In this document: piece after piece, positions 16,892 to 24,330 of the stretch | Layout: every line of letters starts with the position of its first letter | How positions within the stretch are numbered: position 1 is the stretch's first letter | Source of the DNA: Chthonomonas sp. | GTDB lineage: Bacteria; Armatimonadota; Fimbriimonadia; Fimbriimonadales; Fimbriimonadaceae | Direction of reading: 5' to 3' | Assembly (NCBI GenBank): GCA_016788585.1 | Contig: JAEURP010000003.1 | Location: 48,079-112,078 of the forward strand | Length of the DNA: 64,000 nucleotides | Position numbers and translations under genes: made by a program | Notes under the pieces: model-generated | What the model was told of the DNA's origin: nothing | Databases searched by the model: none | The model's input: only the letters and a program-made list of their open reading frames with translations

Positions 16892-17379
16892 TGGCATTTG
16901 AAGAGCTCGGAACCGACGAGAAGTTAGAATCGGCGATTCCAGCCACGGCAGACATGGACACACAGATGATCGGCGGATGCTCAGGCTTTGTGGCGGCCGC
17001 CATGATCACCTACGTTCTTGGAATCTGGCCATTCTTTGCCTTGCATCCACGAATTCATGAGCTGCCCACCCTAATCCTTAGTTGCACTATGGGATTGATC
17101 CCGGCATCAGTCTTTGGCGCATTCGTCGGGTTTCGTTGGGGACTCGCCACGGGTTGCGGGTTCTTTGGTGGAGCCCTCACCATTTCGGTCTTTCTTTACC
17201 TCAGCCTTCAACAGGCTGCGCTTGGACACACTGTTCGAGAGTTGCCTGTTCCCGACTATCCCGCCTCATTCATGTGGTGGATTCCCTTTGCCTGGATCCT
17301 GATTAGCCTAGTGATCGCAACAGCTTTTTCGTCGATTGGCGAACACCGCCGTGGGAAATCCGGCTTTGCGCGCCGATAA
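16891..17379 (+). CDS. Hypothetical membrane protein (162 aa)
   Basis: Not recognised. An acidic N-terminus of about 25 residues is followed by four hydrophobic segments with Gly-rich helices (GCSGFVAAAMITYVLGIW, LILSCTMGLIPASVFGAFVG, GLATGCGFFGGALTISVF, IPFAWILISLVIATAF) and a basic end. The ATG overlaps the preceding stop by one base. The fliS-like gene begins directly after its stop, so it may share a transcript with the FliS/FliT pair. Confidence 0.65.
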   Translation: MAFEELGTDEKLESAIPATADMDTQMIGGCSGFVAAAMITYVLGIWPFFALHPRIHELPTLILSCTMGLIPASVFGAFVGFRWGLATGCGFFGGALTISVFLYLSLQQAALGHTVRELPVPDYPASFMWWIPFAWILISLVIATAFSSIGEHRRGKSGFARR

Positions 17380-17805
17380 TTGGTCTTAGTGCGCCCGAAG
17401 CCAAATCCCTACGTGGACACCTACCGTCAGAACTCGGTTCTGACCGCATCGCCATTGCAGCTCGTCATCCTGCTCTACGATGGTGCGCTGAGATTTCTCC
17501 ATGCGGCCAAGGAAGCAATGCTTCGAAAGGACCTCTACGAGCAAAATGCTAATCTCCAGAAGGCTCAATCCATCGTTTCTGAGCTGTCGGCAGGGGTCAA
17601 CGTTTCTCAGGGCGGCGAACTGGCGGAGAACCTTCTCGGGCTCTACTCGTATTGCTTCAACGAGATTGTCGACGCCAATCTAAATGACAAGGTCGAGAAT
17701 GTCGATCGTTGCATCTCGGTGCTAAACCAGCTACGAGAAAGCTGGATCGAACTTGAGAAGCAACAACGCCAGGGACCTTCGGAGGACTTGCCCCTTGCCA
17801 GTTGA
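17380..17805 (+). CDS. fliS: Flagellar export chaperone FliS
   Basis: FliS binds the C-terminus of flagellin and keeps it unfolded until export. The sequence fits the family: NPYVDTYRQNSVLTASPLQLVILLYDGALRFL at the N-terminus, a central helical part and the C-terminal NVDRCISVLNQLRESW. Length (141) is normal. The start is uncertain: TTG at 17380 directly after the previous stop, or GTG at 17389; neither has a clear ribosome binding site. No other flagellar structural gene lies in the window. Confidence 0.87.
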   Translation: MVLVRPKPNPYVDTYRQNSVLTASPLQLVILLYDGALRFLHAAKEAMLRKDLYEQNANLQKAQSIVSELSAGVNVSQGGELAENLLGLYSYCFNEIVDANLNDKVENVDRCISVLNQLRESWIELEKQQRQGPSEDLPLAS

Positions 17806-18106
17806 GCATCTTTCACGATACTTGCTCCTCACCAGGAACCTGATTTCAGCACCCGAGACTGAGTGGGACGCCCTCTTTGCCGAACGTGATGCGATCCTCA
17901 AAGATATCAATGGGCTCATGCATCAAGCTACGGATGAGTTCATGGCGGAGATTCTCAAGTTAGAGGAGCAACTACAGGCAAGAATCAGCGGCGAAGTCAG
18001 CTTGCTCAAGAAGGGCCTTGTCGCTAACTATCATGAAAGGCAAGGCGCAGCTGGCTACCTCCATTCAGCATCGGCCCAAAGCCCCTCTGACTCGATTGCC
18101 TGCTGA
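17795..18106 (+). CDS. FliT-like flagellar chaperone (putative)
   Basis: A 103-residue helical protein starting MPVEHLSRYLLLTRNLI, with a helical-hairpin pattern (AERDAILKDINGL, ILKLEEQLQARISGEVSLLKK) like FliT proteins, which regulate export of filament-cap and hook proteins. The start is TTG at 17795, nine bases after a clean GGAGG (17781-17785) located inside fliS; the genes overlap by 11 bases. The assignment rests on position after fliS, size and helical layout, not on strong sequence identity. Confidence 0.6.
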   Translation: MPVEHLSRYLLLTRNLISAPETEWDALFAERDAILKDINGLMHQATDEFMAEILKLEEQLQARISGEVSLLKKGLVANYHERQGAAGYLHSASAQSPSDSIAC

Positions 18107-18130
18107 GCACCTGGTACCATTGGTATCAGC

Positions 18131-19244
18131 ATGCTGAACTTTGACCAGCAAGACTCTTTGTCCAAAGCCCGGGGTCGGCTGGACGCGATTAGGGGGCATC
18201 TTTGACGTCCCTGGCAAGCAAAAACTAATCGAAGAACTCGAGGCACTTTCGGCTGAACCGACCTTTTGGGAGGACCCAACTGAAGCCAACAAGCACTTGC
18301 AAAAGCTAGCCCGTCTGAGAGACGCGGTCAACCCTTTCTTGGCCCTCGATCGTCGGGAGCGAGATGTTCAGGAGTACTACCTTCTCCTCAAAGAGGAGCC
18401 GAACGAAGAAATCGAGCAGGAAACCGATGCGATGGCGCTGAAACTCATCGATGACCTCGAGAAGTACGAGCTACAGACACTCCTGAGCGGCGAGCACGAC
18501 CACCGAAATGCAATTCTTGAAATCAACGCCGGGGCTGGAGGCAGTGAAGCATGCGACTGGGCATCGATGCTATTCCGGCTCTACACGCGTTACTGCGAAC
18601 GCCACGGCTACAAGTATGAAATCTTAAGCGAGACGCCAGGTGACGTTACAGGCTATCGCTCTGTTCAATTGCAGATTAATGGGAACAATGCCTACGGCTA
18701 TCTGAAAGCTGAAAATGGCGTCCACCGGTTGGTAAGGATCTCTCCATTTGATTCCAATGCCCGGCGGCACACCAGCTTCTGCAAAGTGGAAGTGCTCCCA
18801 GAAATTGAAGAAAACGAGGTTCAGATTAACCCCGACGACATCAAGGTAGAGACGCTCCGGGCCGGTGGTGCAGGTGGGCAACATGTCAACAAAACCGAGT
18901 CAGCGATCCGAATTACACATATTCCGACCGGAATCGTCGTCAATTGCCAGAACGAGCGGTCCCAACACAAGAATCGAGCGGCCGCAATGTCGGTATTGCT
19001 GGCTCGGCTTGCTGAGGTTGAGCGGTTAAAGCAAGCGGGCGACCTAAACGCGATGAAGGTCACAGGCCCCGCCGAGTGGGGCCGCCAAATTCGAAGCTAT
19101 GTGATGCAGCCCTACACATTGGTCAAAGACCATCGAACTGGGTTTGAGAACGCGAACACGATTGGCGTGATGGATGGAGACATTGACGGGTTTATCGAGG
19201 CGTTCCTCAAGCGTCCTCCCGCGGAAGGCGCATTCATCGAGTAA
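18131..19244 (+). CDS. prfB: Peptide chain release factor 2, expressed by programmed +1 frameshift
   Basis: RF2 recognises UGA and UAA and triggers peptide release. Translation starts at ATG 18131 and runs 24 codons to an in-frame TGA at 18203; a +1 shift at CTT then continues to 19244, giving about 370 residues. The main frame has the RF2 anticodon-like SPF in [15 protein letters not shown] and the catalytic GGQ in [18 protein letters not shown]-terminal residues AIRGHLDVPGKQ are contiguous only if the shift is used. The second-frame ORF alone has an ATG at 18141, but that would give an N-terminus unlike RF2. Convergent with an esterase gene. Confidence 0.96.
18191..18206 (+). promoter_or_regulatory. 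RF2 programmed +1 frameshift site
   Basis: AGGGGG (internal Shine-Dalgarno), three bases, then CTTTGAC: the same arrangement as in E. coli prfB. When RF2 is scarce the ribosome pauses at TGA and slips from CTT to TTT, then reads GAC. RF2 thus limits its own synthesis. Confidence 0.95.
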
Positions 19245-19280
19245 GGAGGGTGGACTTCAGTCCGCTACTCTAGTCCGCAA

Positions 19281-20162
19281 TCAGCGACTTGGTGTTCCCA
19301 GTTCGCGCTGAAAGAACGTGACAACGCCATCTTGAAAGAGGTCCCACTTGGCTTCATGCTTCAGCCCGGCGAGCAAAACAAGTTGCCGCCTCACCTGCGC
19401 CTTTCCAAGCATGGACGCCAAAGTTTGGGACTGCTGGGCCGGCACCGTCTGATCTTTCACGCCGTGTACCAACCAGGTCGGCGGTAGATCGGATGAGATG
19501 TAGGAGGTGGGCGAGGCGGCCTTCGCAAGGTCTTTCAGTTGTTCCGGGTCTCCGCCCAACAGCTGTGCCTCTGGTGACGCCTGCCCCACGAGGTCCGATC
19601 GCACGTTGCGCTGCAGCAGTCGAAACCGATACATTTCAAGGACGTCGGTCGTGGGCATGACCGCGGCCACCGCTTGAACCCGGACGGGCTTCGCATCTTT
19701 TTCTGGCAACGCATCCTTTGAGTAAGCGGTCAAGAGCGCCAAATGGGCCCCGGCGCTCATTCCCCAAACACCCAGCCGGTTGGGATCGACTCCCCATGCT
19801 TCAGCATTGTCTTTGATCCAGTTCAGGGCAGCACGCACATCATGCAATTGTGCTGGGAAAGGAGCTTCCTGGCTCAGTCGATAGTCGGCTTGGAAACATA
19901 CGTAGCCGCGCTGTGCCAATTCGTATTGAATCGGATTTGGCAGGTCGCGCCGACCGTCGCGCCAAGCTCCGCCATGAAGAAACAGGATCGCCGGCGCGGC
20001 CTGCCCGCCTAGAGACCGACGCGACTTTATCACGTCCATTTTCAGCTCGATTCGATCCCGGGTGGCAAACGTAATGGCCCGCGTCGCTTCCAGCGAACTG
20101 GGAAGCGAATTACTAGATCCACTGAACACAACAGCCAGAACAGCTCCGGCAATCAAAGACAC
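19281..20162 (-). CDS. Exported alpha/beta hydrolase (BD-FAE/esterase-lipase family)
   Basis: N-terminal hydrophobic segment (signal peptide or anchor), then an esterase fold with the oxyanion-hole HGGAW, nucleophile elbow GMSAGAH (Ser), an Asp in HGVKDQTVP and the catalytic His in LAGLKHEAKWD. This is the pattern of carboxylesterases and feruloyl/xylan esterase-type hydrolases; the substrate is unknown. GTG start at 20162, nine bases after a TAGAAT box. Divergent from the gene at 20202. Confidence 0.88.
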   Translation of the reverse strand: MSLIAGAVLAVVFSGSSNSLPSSLEATRAITFATRDRIELKMDVIKSRRSLGGQAAPAILFLHGGAWRDGRRDLPNPIQYELAQRGYVCFQADYRLSQEAPFPAQLHDVRAALNWIKDNAEAWGVDPNRLGVWGMSAGAHLALLTAYSKDALPEKDAKPVRVQAVAAVMPTTDVLEMYRFRLLQRNVRSDLVGQASPEAQLLGGDPEQLKDLAKAASPTSYISSDLPPTWLVHGVKDQTVPAQQSQTLASMLGKAQVRRQLVLLAGLKHEAKWDLFQDGVVTFFQRELGTPSR

Positions 20163-20189
20163 GACTTAATTATTCTAACACGCGGCGGC

Positions 20190-20195
20190 TATAAT
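20190..20195 (+). promoter_or_regulatory. -10 element (TATAAT), leaderless start
   Basis: Perfect TATAAT with six bases before GTG at 20202 and twelve before ATG at 20208; no ribosome binding site. Confidence 0.6.
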
Positions 20196-20201
20196 GTTCC
20201 G

Positions 20202-20813
20202 GTGGCAATGACCGCGGACGCACAGGCAATTTGGAGCGAGGTTCTGCCCGAGGTTCGCAATGGAGTCACGGGTGTTGGCGTTTGGCAGGCCCTGAACGCA
20301 ACGGTGGCCGTCGCAGCGGAAAATCAGTTCTTTGTGATCGGTCTTCCTCCGGAATTGGGTGACTTAGCTGGCCACCTCCGCTTGCCCCAAACAAAGAGCC
20401 TCATCGAGCGCTTAGTCGGACAGAAGATCGGCCAGACGGTAACGCTTCGAGTCATCGACGGTATTGCGACCCAAGATTGGGAGAACGCGAAGAGGCGCGA
20501 TGTCGAGGCAGCGAAACTCCAAGAGCAGGCCATGGCCCGCCAGCGAGCCGATATCCAGGCTCGCAGCAATTGGGAGGTCGTATACGAGCAAGTGAGCCGA
20601 AAGTACGCGGGACTTGCAAACAAGTCCATGCCGCAGGTTCGGGCGAAGTTCTTTAACGAGTGCGTCGACCTCATGGTGGAGAGCTTGAAGACAATCCCGA
20701 AAGATGATGATAATGGGGAGCGAAATTATGCTCGCTGCATTGAGCGCATCGCTACCTATGCCGATCTGCCGAGTACGTTTGTTGCGCTTCGGGTTGCCGA
20801 ACGTTCAAGCTAA
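20202..20813 (+). CDS. Hypothetical protein, N-terminal part resembles DnaA domain I
   Basis: 203 soluble residues. The first 85 (AQAIWSEVLPEVRN at the start, FFVIGLPPEL in the middle, then VTLRVIDG) follow the layout of the DnaA N-terminal (KH-like) domain, but the match is weak and there is no AAA+ or DNA-binding part. The rest is helical with a charged stretch (AKLQEQAMARQRADIQAR). GTG at 20202 or ATG at 20208 may start it; the GTG sits six bases after TATAAT. Its 3' end overlaps the convergent MBL gene by four bases. Confidence 0.65.
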   Translation: MAMTADAQAIWSEVLPEVRNGVTGVGVWQALNATVAVAAENQFFVIGLPPELGDLAGHLRLPQTKSLIERLVGQKIGQTVTLRVIDGIATQDWENAKRRDVEAAKLQEQAMARQRADIQARSNWEVVYEQVSRKYAGLANKSMPQVRAKFFNECVDLMVESLKTIPKDDDNGERNYARCIERIATYADLPSTFVALRVAERSS

Positions 20814-21577
20814 ACCGAGATACGTAATCCGTCGTAGGCTAGCCGGATGTTCTCCGGCAACTCATCGCGCTCCGTGACGTCATGGTCGTAGTCATGACTC
20901 AGGTGGGTGAAGTAGGTCATCCCGGCTCCGATCCTCCCTGCCACATCCAAAGCCTGCTCAAAGTTCAGGTGGTTCGGATGGGGCCGGCGACGGACAGCGT
21001 CGATGATCAAAGTATCGAGGCCCGACAGGTGCGCCCAAGCCTGAGGCGGAATCTCGCTAACGTCCGTTAGGTACGCGAGCCCACCAACTCGGATGCCGAC
21101 TACGGGCGTCGGCCCGTGCATGACGGTAAAAGTCTGAATTGACATGCCGCCAACATCCAGGACTTCAGGCAGATCTCGAAGAATGAAACGTGGCAAATGA
21201 ACGCCCGGAATATCGTCGACAAAGGCGTAAGAAAAAACCCGACGAATAACCTCTTGATCTAGAGGTTGCGCGTAAATCACCATCTGACGCCCCGACCTCT
21301 GCTCGAAGCAACGCAGGTCATCCATTCCCATGATGTGGTCGGCGTGAGTGTGGGTGATTAGCACTGCATCGATCGATTTGACATTCTCGCGCAAGAGTTG
21401 GAGTCGCATCTCCGGTGCGGCGTCTATCAGCAAGTTGCCCTCTGGCCCCTCCAACAACAACGACGAACGCGTGCGCCAATTCTTGGGGTTTGCTAGAAAC
21501 TCCGGTGAGTAGTCATATCCAAGCGATGGGCACCCATTGCTCGTGCCGGATCCTAGGATGACCGCGGTGATTGCCAC
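20810..21577 (-). CDS. MBL-fold metallohydrolase (PhnP/RNase Z-like subgroup)
   Basis: Starts with AVILGSGTSNGCPSLGY and contains the metal motif HTHADH, DDLRCF, a conserved His in TVMHGPTPVVG, the metal-bridging Asp near YLTDVSE and a terminal His in HLSHD. This order fits the MBL subgroup of PhnP (cyclic phosphate phosphodiesterase) and related hydrolases; exact activity is open. GTG start one base after the atpC stop, so the two genes form an operon. Confidence 0.88.
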   Translation of the reverse strand: MAITAVILGSGTSNGCPSLGYDYSPEFLANPKNWRTRSSLLLEGPEGNLLIDAAPEMRLQLLRENVKSIDAVLITHTHADHIMGMDDLRCFEQRSGRQMVIYAQPLDQEVIRRVFSYAFVDDIPGVHLPRFILRDLPEVLDVGGMSIQTFTVMHGPTPVVGIRVGGLAYLTDVSEIPPQAWAHLSGLDTLIIDAVRRRPHPNHLNFEQALDVAGRIGAGMTYFTHLSHDYDHDVTERDELPENIRLAYDGLRISV

Positions 21578-21982
21578 CTACTTGGTCTTAGCGGCCTTGA
21601 TGCGGGTGAGGGCGCGAGCCATAGCTTCGGTCGCGTCGTCCGAACTAATTTTGCTGCTTTCGCCGCGGAGAGCCTTGCGCGCTTCTTCAAGCTCGGCCTC
21701 GGCTTCACGGATGTCGATTTCGCTAGCAATCGCGGCACCTTCGGCGATGACGATCACTTGTTCGCCGCTCACTTCCATGAAACCGCCATCAATCGCCACC
21801 GAATGATTAATGTTGCTGGTGTCCTTGAACTCGAGGATCCCTGGCTTCAGCGAGACAATGACCGGAACATGGCCCTTCTGAACACCAAGATAGCCTTCAC
21901 TGCCAGGTGCAATGACCGAAGATACTTCGGTCTCCACGACCTTACGATCGGGGGCCACGACGGACAGGGTGAAAGCGCTCAT
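21578..21982 (-). CDS. atpC: ATP synthase F1 epsilon subunit
   Basis: Central-stalk subunit that inhibits ATP hydrolysis and links gamma to the c-ring. N-terminal beta sandwich ([44 protein letters not shown]) and a C-terminal helical hairpin ([21 protein letters not shown]). The length of 134 is normal. atpD and the other F1 genes are not adjacent: atpC here leads a two-gene operon with an MBL hydrolase. A GGAG is placed five bases before the ATG and a TAAAAT box nine bases before it. Confidence 0.94.
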   Translation of the reverse strand: MSAFTLSVVAPDRKVVETEVSSVIAPGSEGYLGVQKGHVPVIVSLKPGILEFKDTSNINHSVAIDGGFMEVSGEQVIVIAEGAAIASEIDIREAEAELEEARKALRGESSKISSDDATEAMARALTRIKAAKTK

Positions 21983-22013
21983 TGAAACTCCATTTTACCC
22001 GGAGGCAAGATGG

Positions 22014-22019
22014 TACACT
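22014..22019 (+). promoter_or_regulatory. -10 element (TACACT) with extended TG
   Basis: TGGTACACT upstream of the UvrA-like gene; nine bases to the ATG at 22029 and no ribosome binding site. Confidence 0.45.
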
Positions 22020-22028
22020 AGCGTCCAC

Positions 22029-23105
22029 ATGTCTGCGGATTGGATCGTCCTCCGAAATGCGCGCGGCCACAACCTCAAAGGGGTCAGCATCGCGATCCCC
22101 AAGGGCCTTTTCACGTGCATCACCGGGGTCAGCGGTAGCGGCAAGAGCACCCTCATCCAAGACACCCTTTTCCCGCGCCTGATGTACGAAGTGTACGGCA
22201 CCCGGGGCAGTTGGGAGCCTCACGACAGCATCGAAGGATTTGAGGACATTGACAAGGTTATCGACATTGACCAGTCGCCGATCGGCCGCACCCCCCGCAG
22301 TAATCCTGCCACCTACACCGGCACTTTCGACATGATCCGCGACCTCATGGCGATGACGCCGGACTCCAAAATGCGCGGCTATAAGGTCGGTCGCTTCAGC
22401 TTCAATGTCAAAGGCGGGCGCTGCGAGGCCTGCAAAGGCGACGGCATTCTCAAGATCGAAATGGTCTTCCTGCCCGACGTTTATGTGCCGTGCGAAGTCT
22501 GCAAAGGTAAGCGCTACAACCGCGAAACCCTCGAGGTCAAATACAAAGGCAAAAACATCGCAGACATCCTCGCCATGACTCTCGAAGAAGCCACCGAGTT
22601 CTTCGAGCCCATTCCCAAAATTCATCGCAAGCTCCAAACCTTGCTGGATGTCGGTCTCGGCTACATCCGCATGGGCCAGCCCGCAACAACCCTCTCGGGC
22701 GGAGAAGCCCAGCGCATGAAGCTCGCCGCCGAGCTCAGCAAACGCGATACCGGCTCCACTGTCTACATCCTCGATGAGCCCACCACCGGCCTCCACTTCG
22801 AAGACGTGGCCCGCCTGCTTTCGGTGCTGAACAAGCTCGTCGAGCGCGGCAATACCGTGGTCGTGATCGAGCACAACCTCGACGTGATCAAGACCGCCGA
22901 CTGGATCATCGACATGGGCCCCGAAGGCGGAAATGGCGGAGGCACCGTCGTCGTCCAAGGCACCCCAGAAGAAGTGGCGGCGACAGTGAATTCTCATACG
23001 GGAAGCTATCTGAAAGACATCTTCGCGAAGTCAGCGAATAAGAATGGGAGGGCCCCAACGGATAAGGCAGTCATTAAGGGTCGGAAGTCAAAGGTAGCTA
23101 CGTAG
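22029..23105 (+). CDS. Stand-alone C-terminal half of excinuclease UvrA
   Basis: The 358-residue product matches only the second ABC half of UvrA (normally about 940 residues). Seen: [12 protein letters not shown], Walker [28 protein letters not shown], an intact zinc module (CEACKGDG, then CEVC), signature [12 protein letters not shown], Walker [13 protein letters not shown] and H-loop VVVIEHN. The gene begins with its own ATG near the point where the second half of UvrA starts, and atpC lies upstream in the opposite direction, so this is not a frameshifted full gene. It may be a functional half-UvrA, a paralogue, or one half of a split gene. Third codon positions look more C-rich than in neighbours. 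Confidence 0.9.
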   Translation: MSADWIVLRNARGHNLKGVSIAIPKGLFTCITGVSGSGKSTLIQDTLFPRLMYEVYGTRGSWEPHDSIEGFEDIDKVIDIDQSPIGRTPRSNPATYTGTFDMIRDLMAMTPDSKMRGYKVGRFSFNVKGGRCEACKGDGILKIEMVFLPDVYVPCEVCKGKRYNRETLEVKYKGKNIADILAMTLEEATEFFEPIPKIHRKLQTLLDVGLGYIRMGQPATTLSGGEAQRMKLAAELSKRDTGSTVYILDEPTTGLHFEDVARLLSVLNKLVERGNTVVVIEHNLDVIKTADWIIDMGPEGGNGGGTVVVQGTPEEVAATVNSHTGSYLKDIFAKSANKNGRAPTDKAVIKGRKSKVAT

Positions 23106-23126
23106 AAGTAGAACTGTGGCCCAAGG

Positions 23127-23132
23127 TATAAT
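23127..23132 (+). promoter_or_regulatory. -10 element (TATAAT) of rplK
   Basis: Perfect TATAAT giving a leader of about 100 bases before rplK. The leader contains a stem (CCTAGG/CTTAGG near 23198-23217), a possible site for ribosomal-protein autoregulation. Confidence 0.6.
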
Positions 23133-23242
23133 CATGCCTTCGCGCAGGGTGGTCCTTCGGGGCAAATTGATCCGAGCCCGACTGCGAGAACATGGCCTAG
23201 GGAGATTCGCTTAGGTCGAACCTTAATCACGAAGGAACCCAT

Positions 23243-23671
23243 ATGGCAAAACGCATTGCATCTATCGTCAAGTTGAACATCGCCGCCGGCAAAGGCACCC
23301 CGGCCCCTCCGGTTGGTCCTGCTCTCGGTCAAGCCGGCATCAACATGATGGAGTTCTTGAAGAAATTCAACGAAATGACGACTCCACAGATGGGCTACAC
23401 ATTGCCCGTCGAGATCACCGTTTACGAAGACAAGTCCTACAGCTTTGTCGTCAAGCAGCCTCTTTCGAGCGACCTCATCAAGCGAGAGCTCGGCATCGAA
23501 AAGGGCGGTAGCCACCAGCTCAAGGACAAGGTTGCCACGATCACTCAAGCTCAGCTCGAAGCAGTCGCTGCTAAGAAGATGGCCGACCTGAACACGACGG
23601 ACATTAAGGCAGCGGCGAAGATTATTGCGGGAACGGCTCGCAATATGGGTATCACGGTTCTCGACAAGTAA
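23243..23671 (+). CDS. rplK: Large ribosomal subunit protein uL11
   Basis: Binds the GTPase centre of 23S rRNA. The N-terminal IVKLNIAAGKGTPAPPVGPALGQ region, PVEITVYEDKSYSF and the C-terminal rRNA-binding domain (KMADLNTTDIKAAAKIIAGTARNMGI) are all present in 142 residues. AAGGAAC sits just ahead of the ATG. The usual partners nusG, rplA, rplJ and rplL are not adjacent; rplK stands alone behind its own promoter, followed by a 5'-nucleotidase-like gene. Confidence 0.97.
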   Translation: MAKRIASIVKLNIAAGKGTPAPPVGPALGQAGINMMEFLKKFNEMTTPQMGYTLPVEITVYEDKSYSFVVKQPLSSDLIKRELGIEKGGSHQLKDKVATITQAQLEAVAAKKMADLNTTDIKAAAKIIAGTARNMGITVLDK

Positions 23672-23725
23672 GCCGATAATTAGCCCTAGGACGCTAAGAA
23701 CTGATACCGTTCTGAACCGTCCAAT

Positions 23726-24316
23726 TTGCGGACCAAAGTGAAAACCCTGGCCTTAATCAGTTCAATAGTGTTGCTCACGTCGGTGAGTAGGATCGCTTTT
23801 GCTTCGAATCCGGAGCTGGAGTCGCACTCGCCATCGCAAGCTGCGGCCGATGCTTTGCGGGAAGCGGCGGGTGCTGACATGGCGTTTTTGGCCGCCGGCA
23901 TGGTGAAGCCGCTTGCATCGGTTTCCGATTTGTCGCAGCTCTTGGTTTATCCGACCGACACCTTGTCGGTGGTCAAGCTTAGCGGTGCCCAGATTCGGCT
24001 TGCTCTCGAGCGATCAGTCTCATTGGTGCCGCTTCCAAGTAGCGCATTTCTGCAAATTTCAGGCTTGGAGGTAGCTTTCAGCAAGTCGGCGCCAGTTGAT
24101 AAGCGAATCACCGATGTGTCGGTTGGCAATTCGAAGCTCGATGGCTCCAAGGTCTACACTGTGGCGATGCCCACGACCCTCGCTCGCGGTGGATTGGGCT
24201 ACTTCAAGGTTTGGAATAAGGACGCGATCACGCGGACCCTGGACGGTACGCTTGAGTCGATTCTCAAGGGCAAAACCAACCGAAACACCAGCGACCGCTG
24301 GACAGCATCCAACTGA
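23726..24316 (+). CDS. Exported 5'-nucleotidase C-terminal-domain protein, catalytic domain absent
   Basis: A signal peptide (KTLALISSIVLLTSVSRIAFA) is followed by one 5_nucleotid_C domain: ADALREAAGADMAFLAAGMV, VYPTDTLSVVKLSGAQIRLALE, FLQISGLEVAF, KVYTVAMPTTLARGGLGYF. In full UshA-type enzymes this domain binds the nucleoside and follows a metallophosphoesterase domain; here that domain is missing from the gene and from the flanks. It may bind nucleosides or another ligand without hydrolysis. Start is TTG at 23726 or GTG at 23738. Confidence 0.8.
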   Translation: MRTKVKTLALISSIVLLTSVSRIAFASNPELESHSPSQAAADALREAAGADMAFLAAGMVKPLASVSDLSQLLVYPTDTLSVVKLSGAQIRLALERSVSLVPLPSSAFLQISGLEVAFSKSAPVDKRITDVSVGNSKLDGSKVYTVAMPTTLARGGLGYFKVWNKDAITRTLDGTLESILKGKTNRNTSDRWTASN

Positions 24317-24318
24317 CG

Positions 24319-24324
24319 TATAGT
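24319..24324 (+). promoter_or_regulatory. -10 element (TATAGT), leaderless GTG start
   Basis: TATAGT with six bases before GTG at 24331; no ribosome binding site. Confidence 0.55.
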
Positions 24325-24330
24325 TAAGTT

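Noticed and set aside
18141..19244. prfB as a simple gene starting at ATG 18141
   Set aside because: The first 20 residues in that frame do not match RF2, whereas the 18131 frame plus the shift site gives the expected N-terminus.
21942..22997. Long minus-strand open frame opposite the UvrA-like gene
   Set aside because: Low-complexity antisense translation; the plus strand has full UvrA motifs. Long antisense frames here follow from GC-rich third positions.
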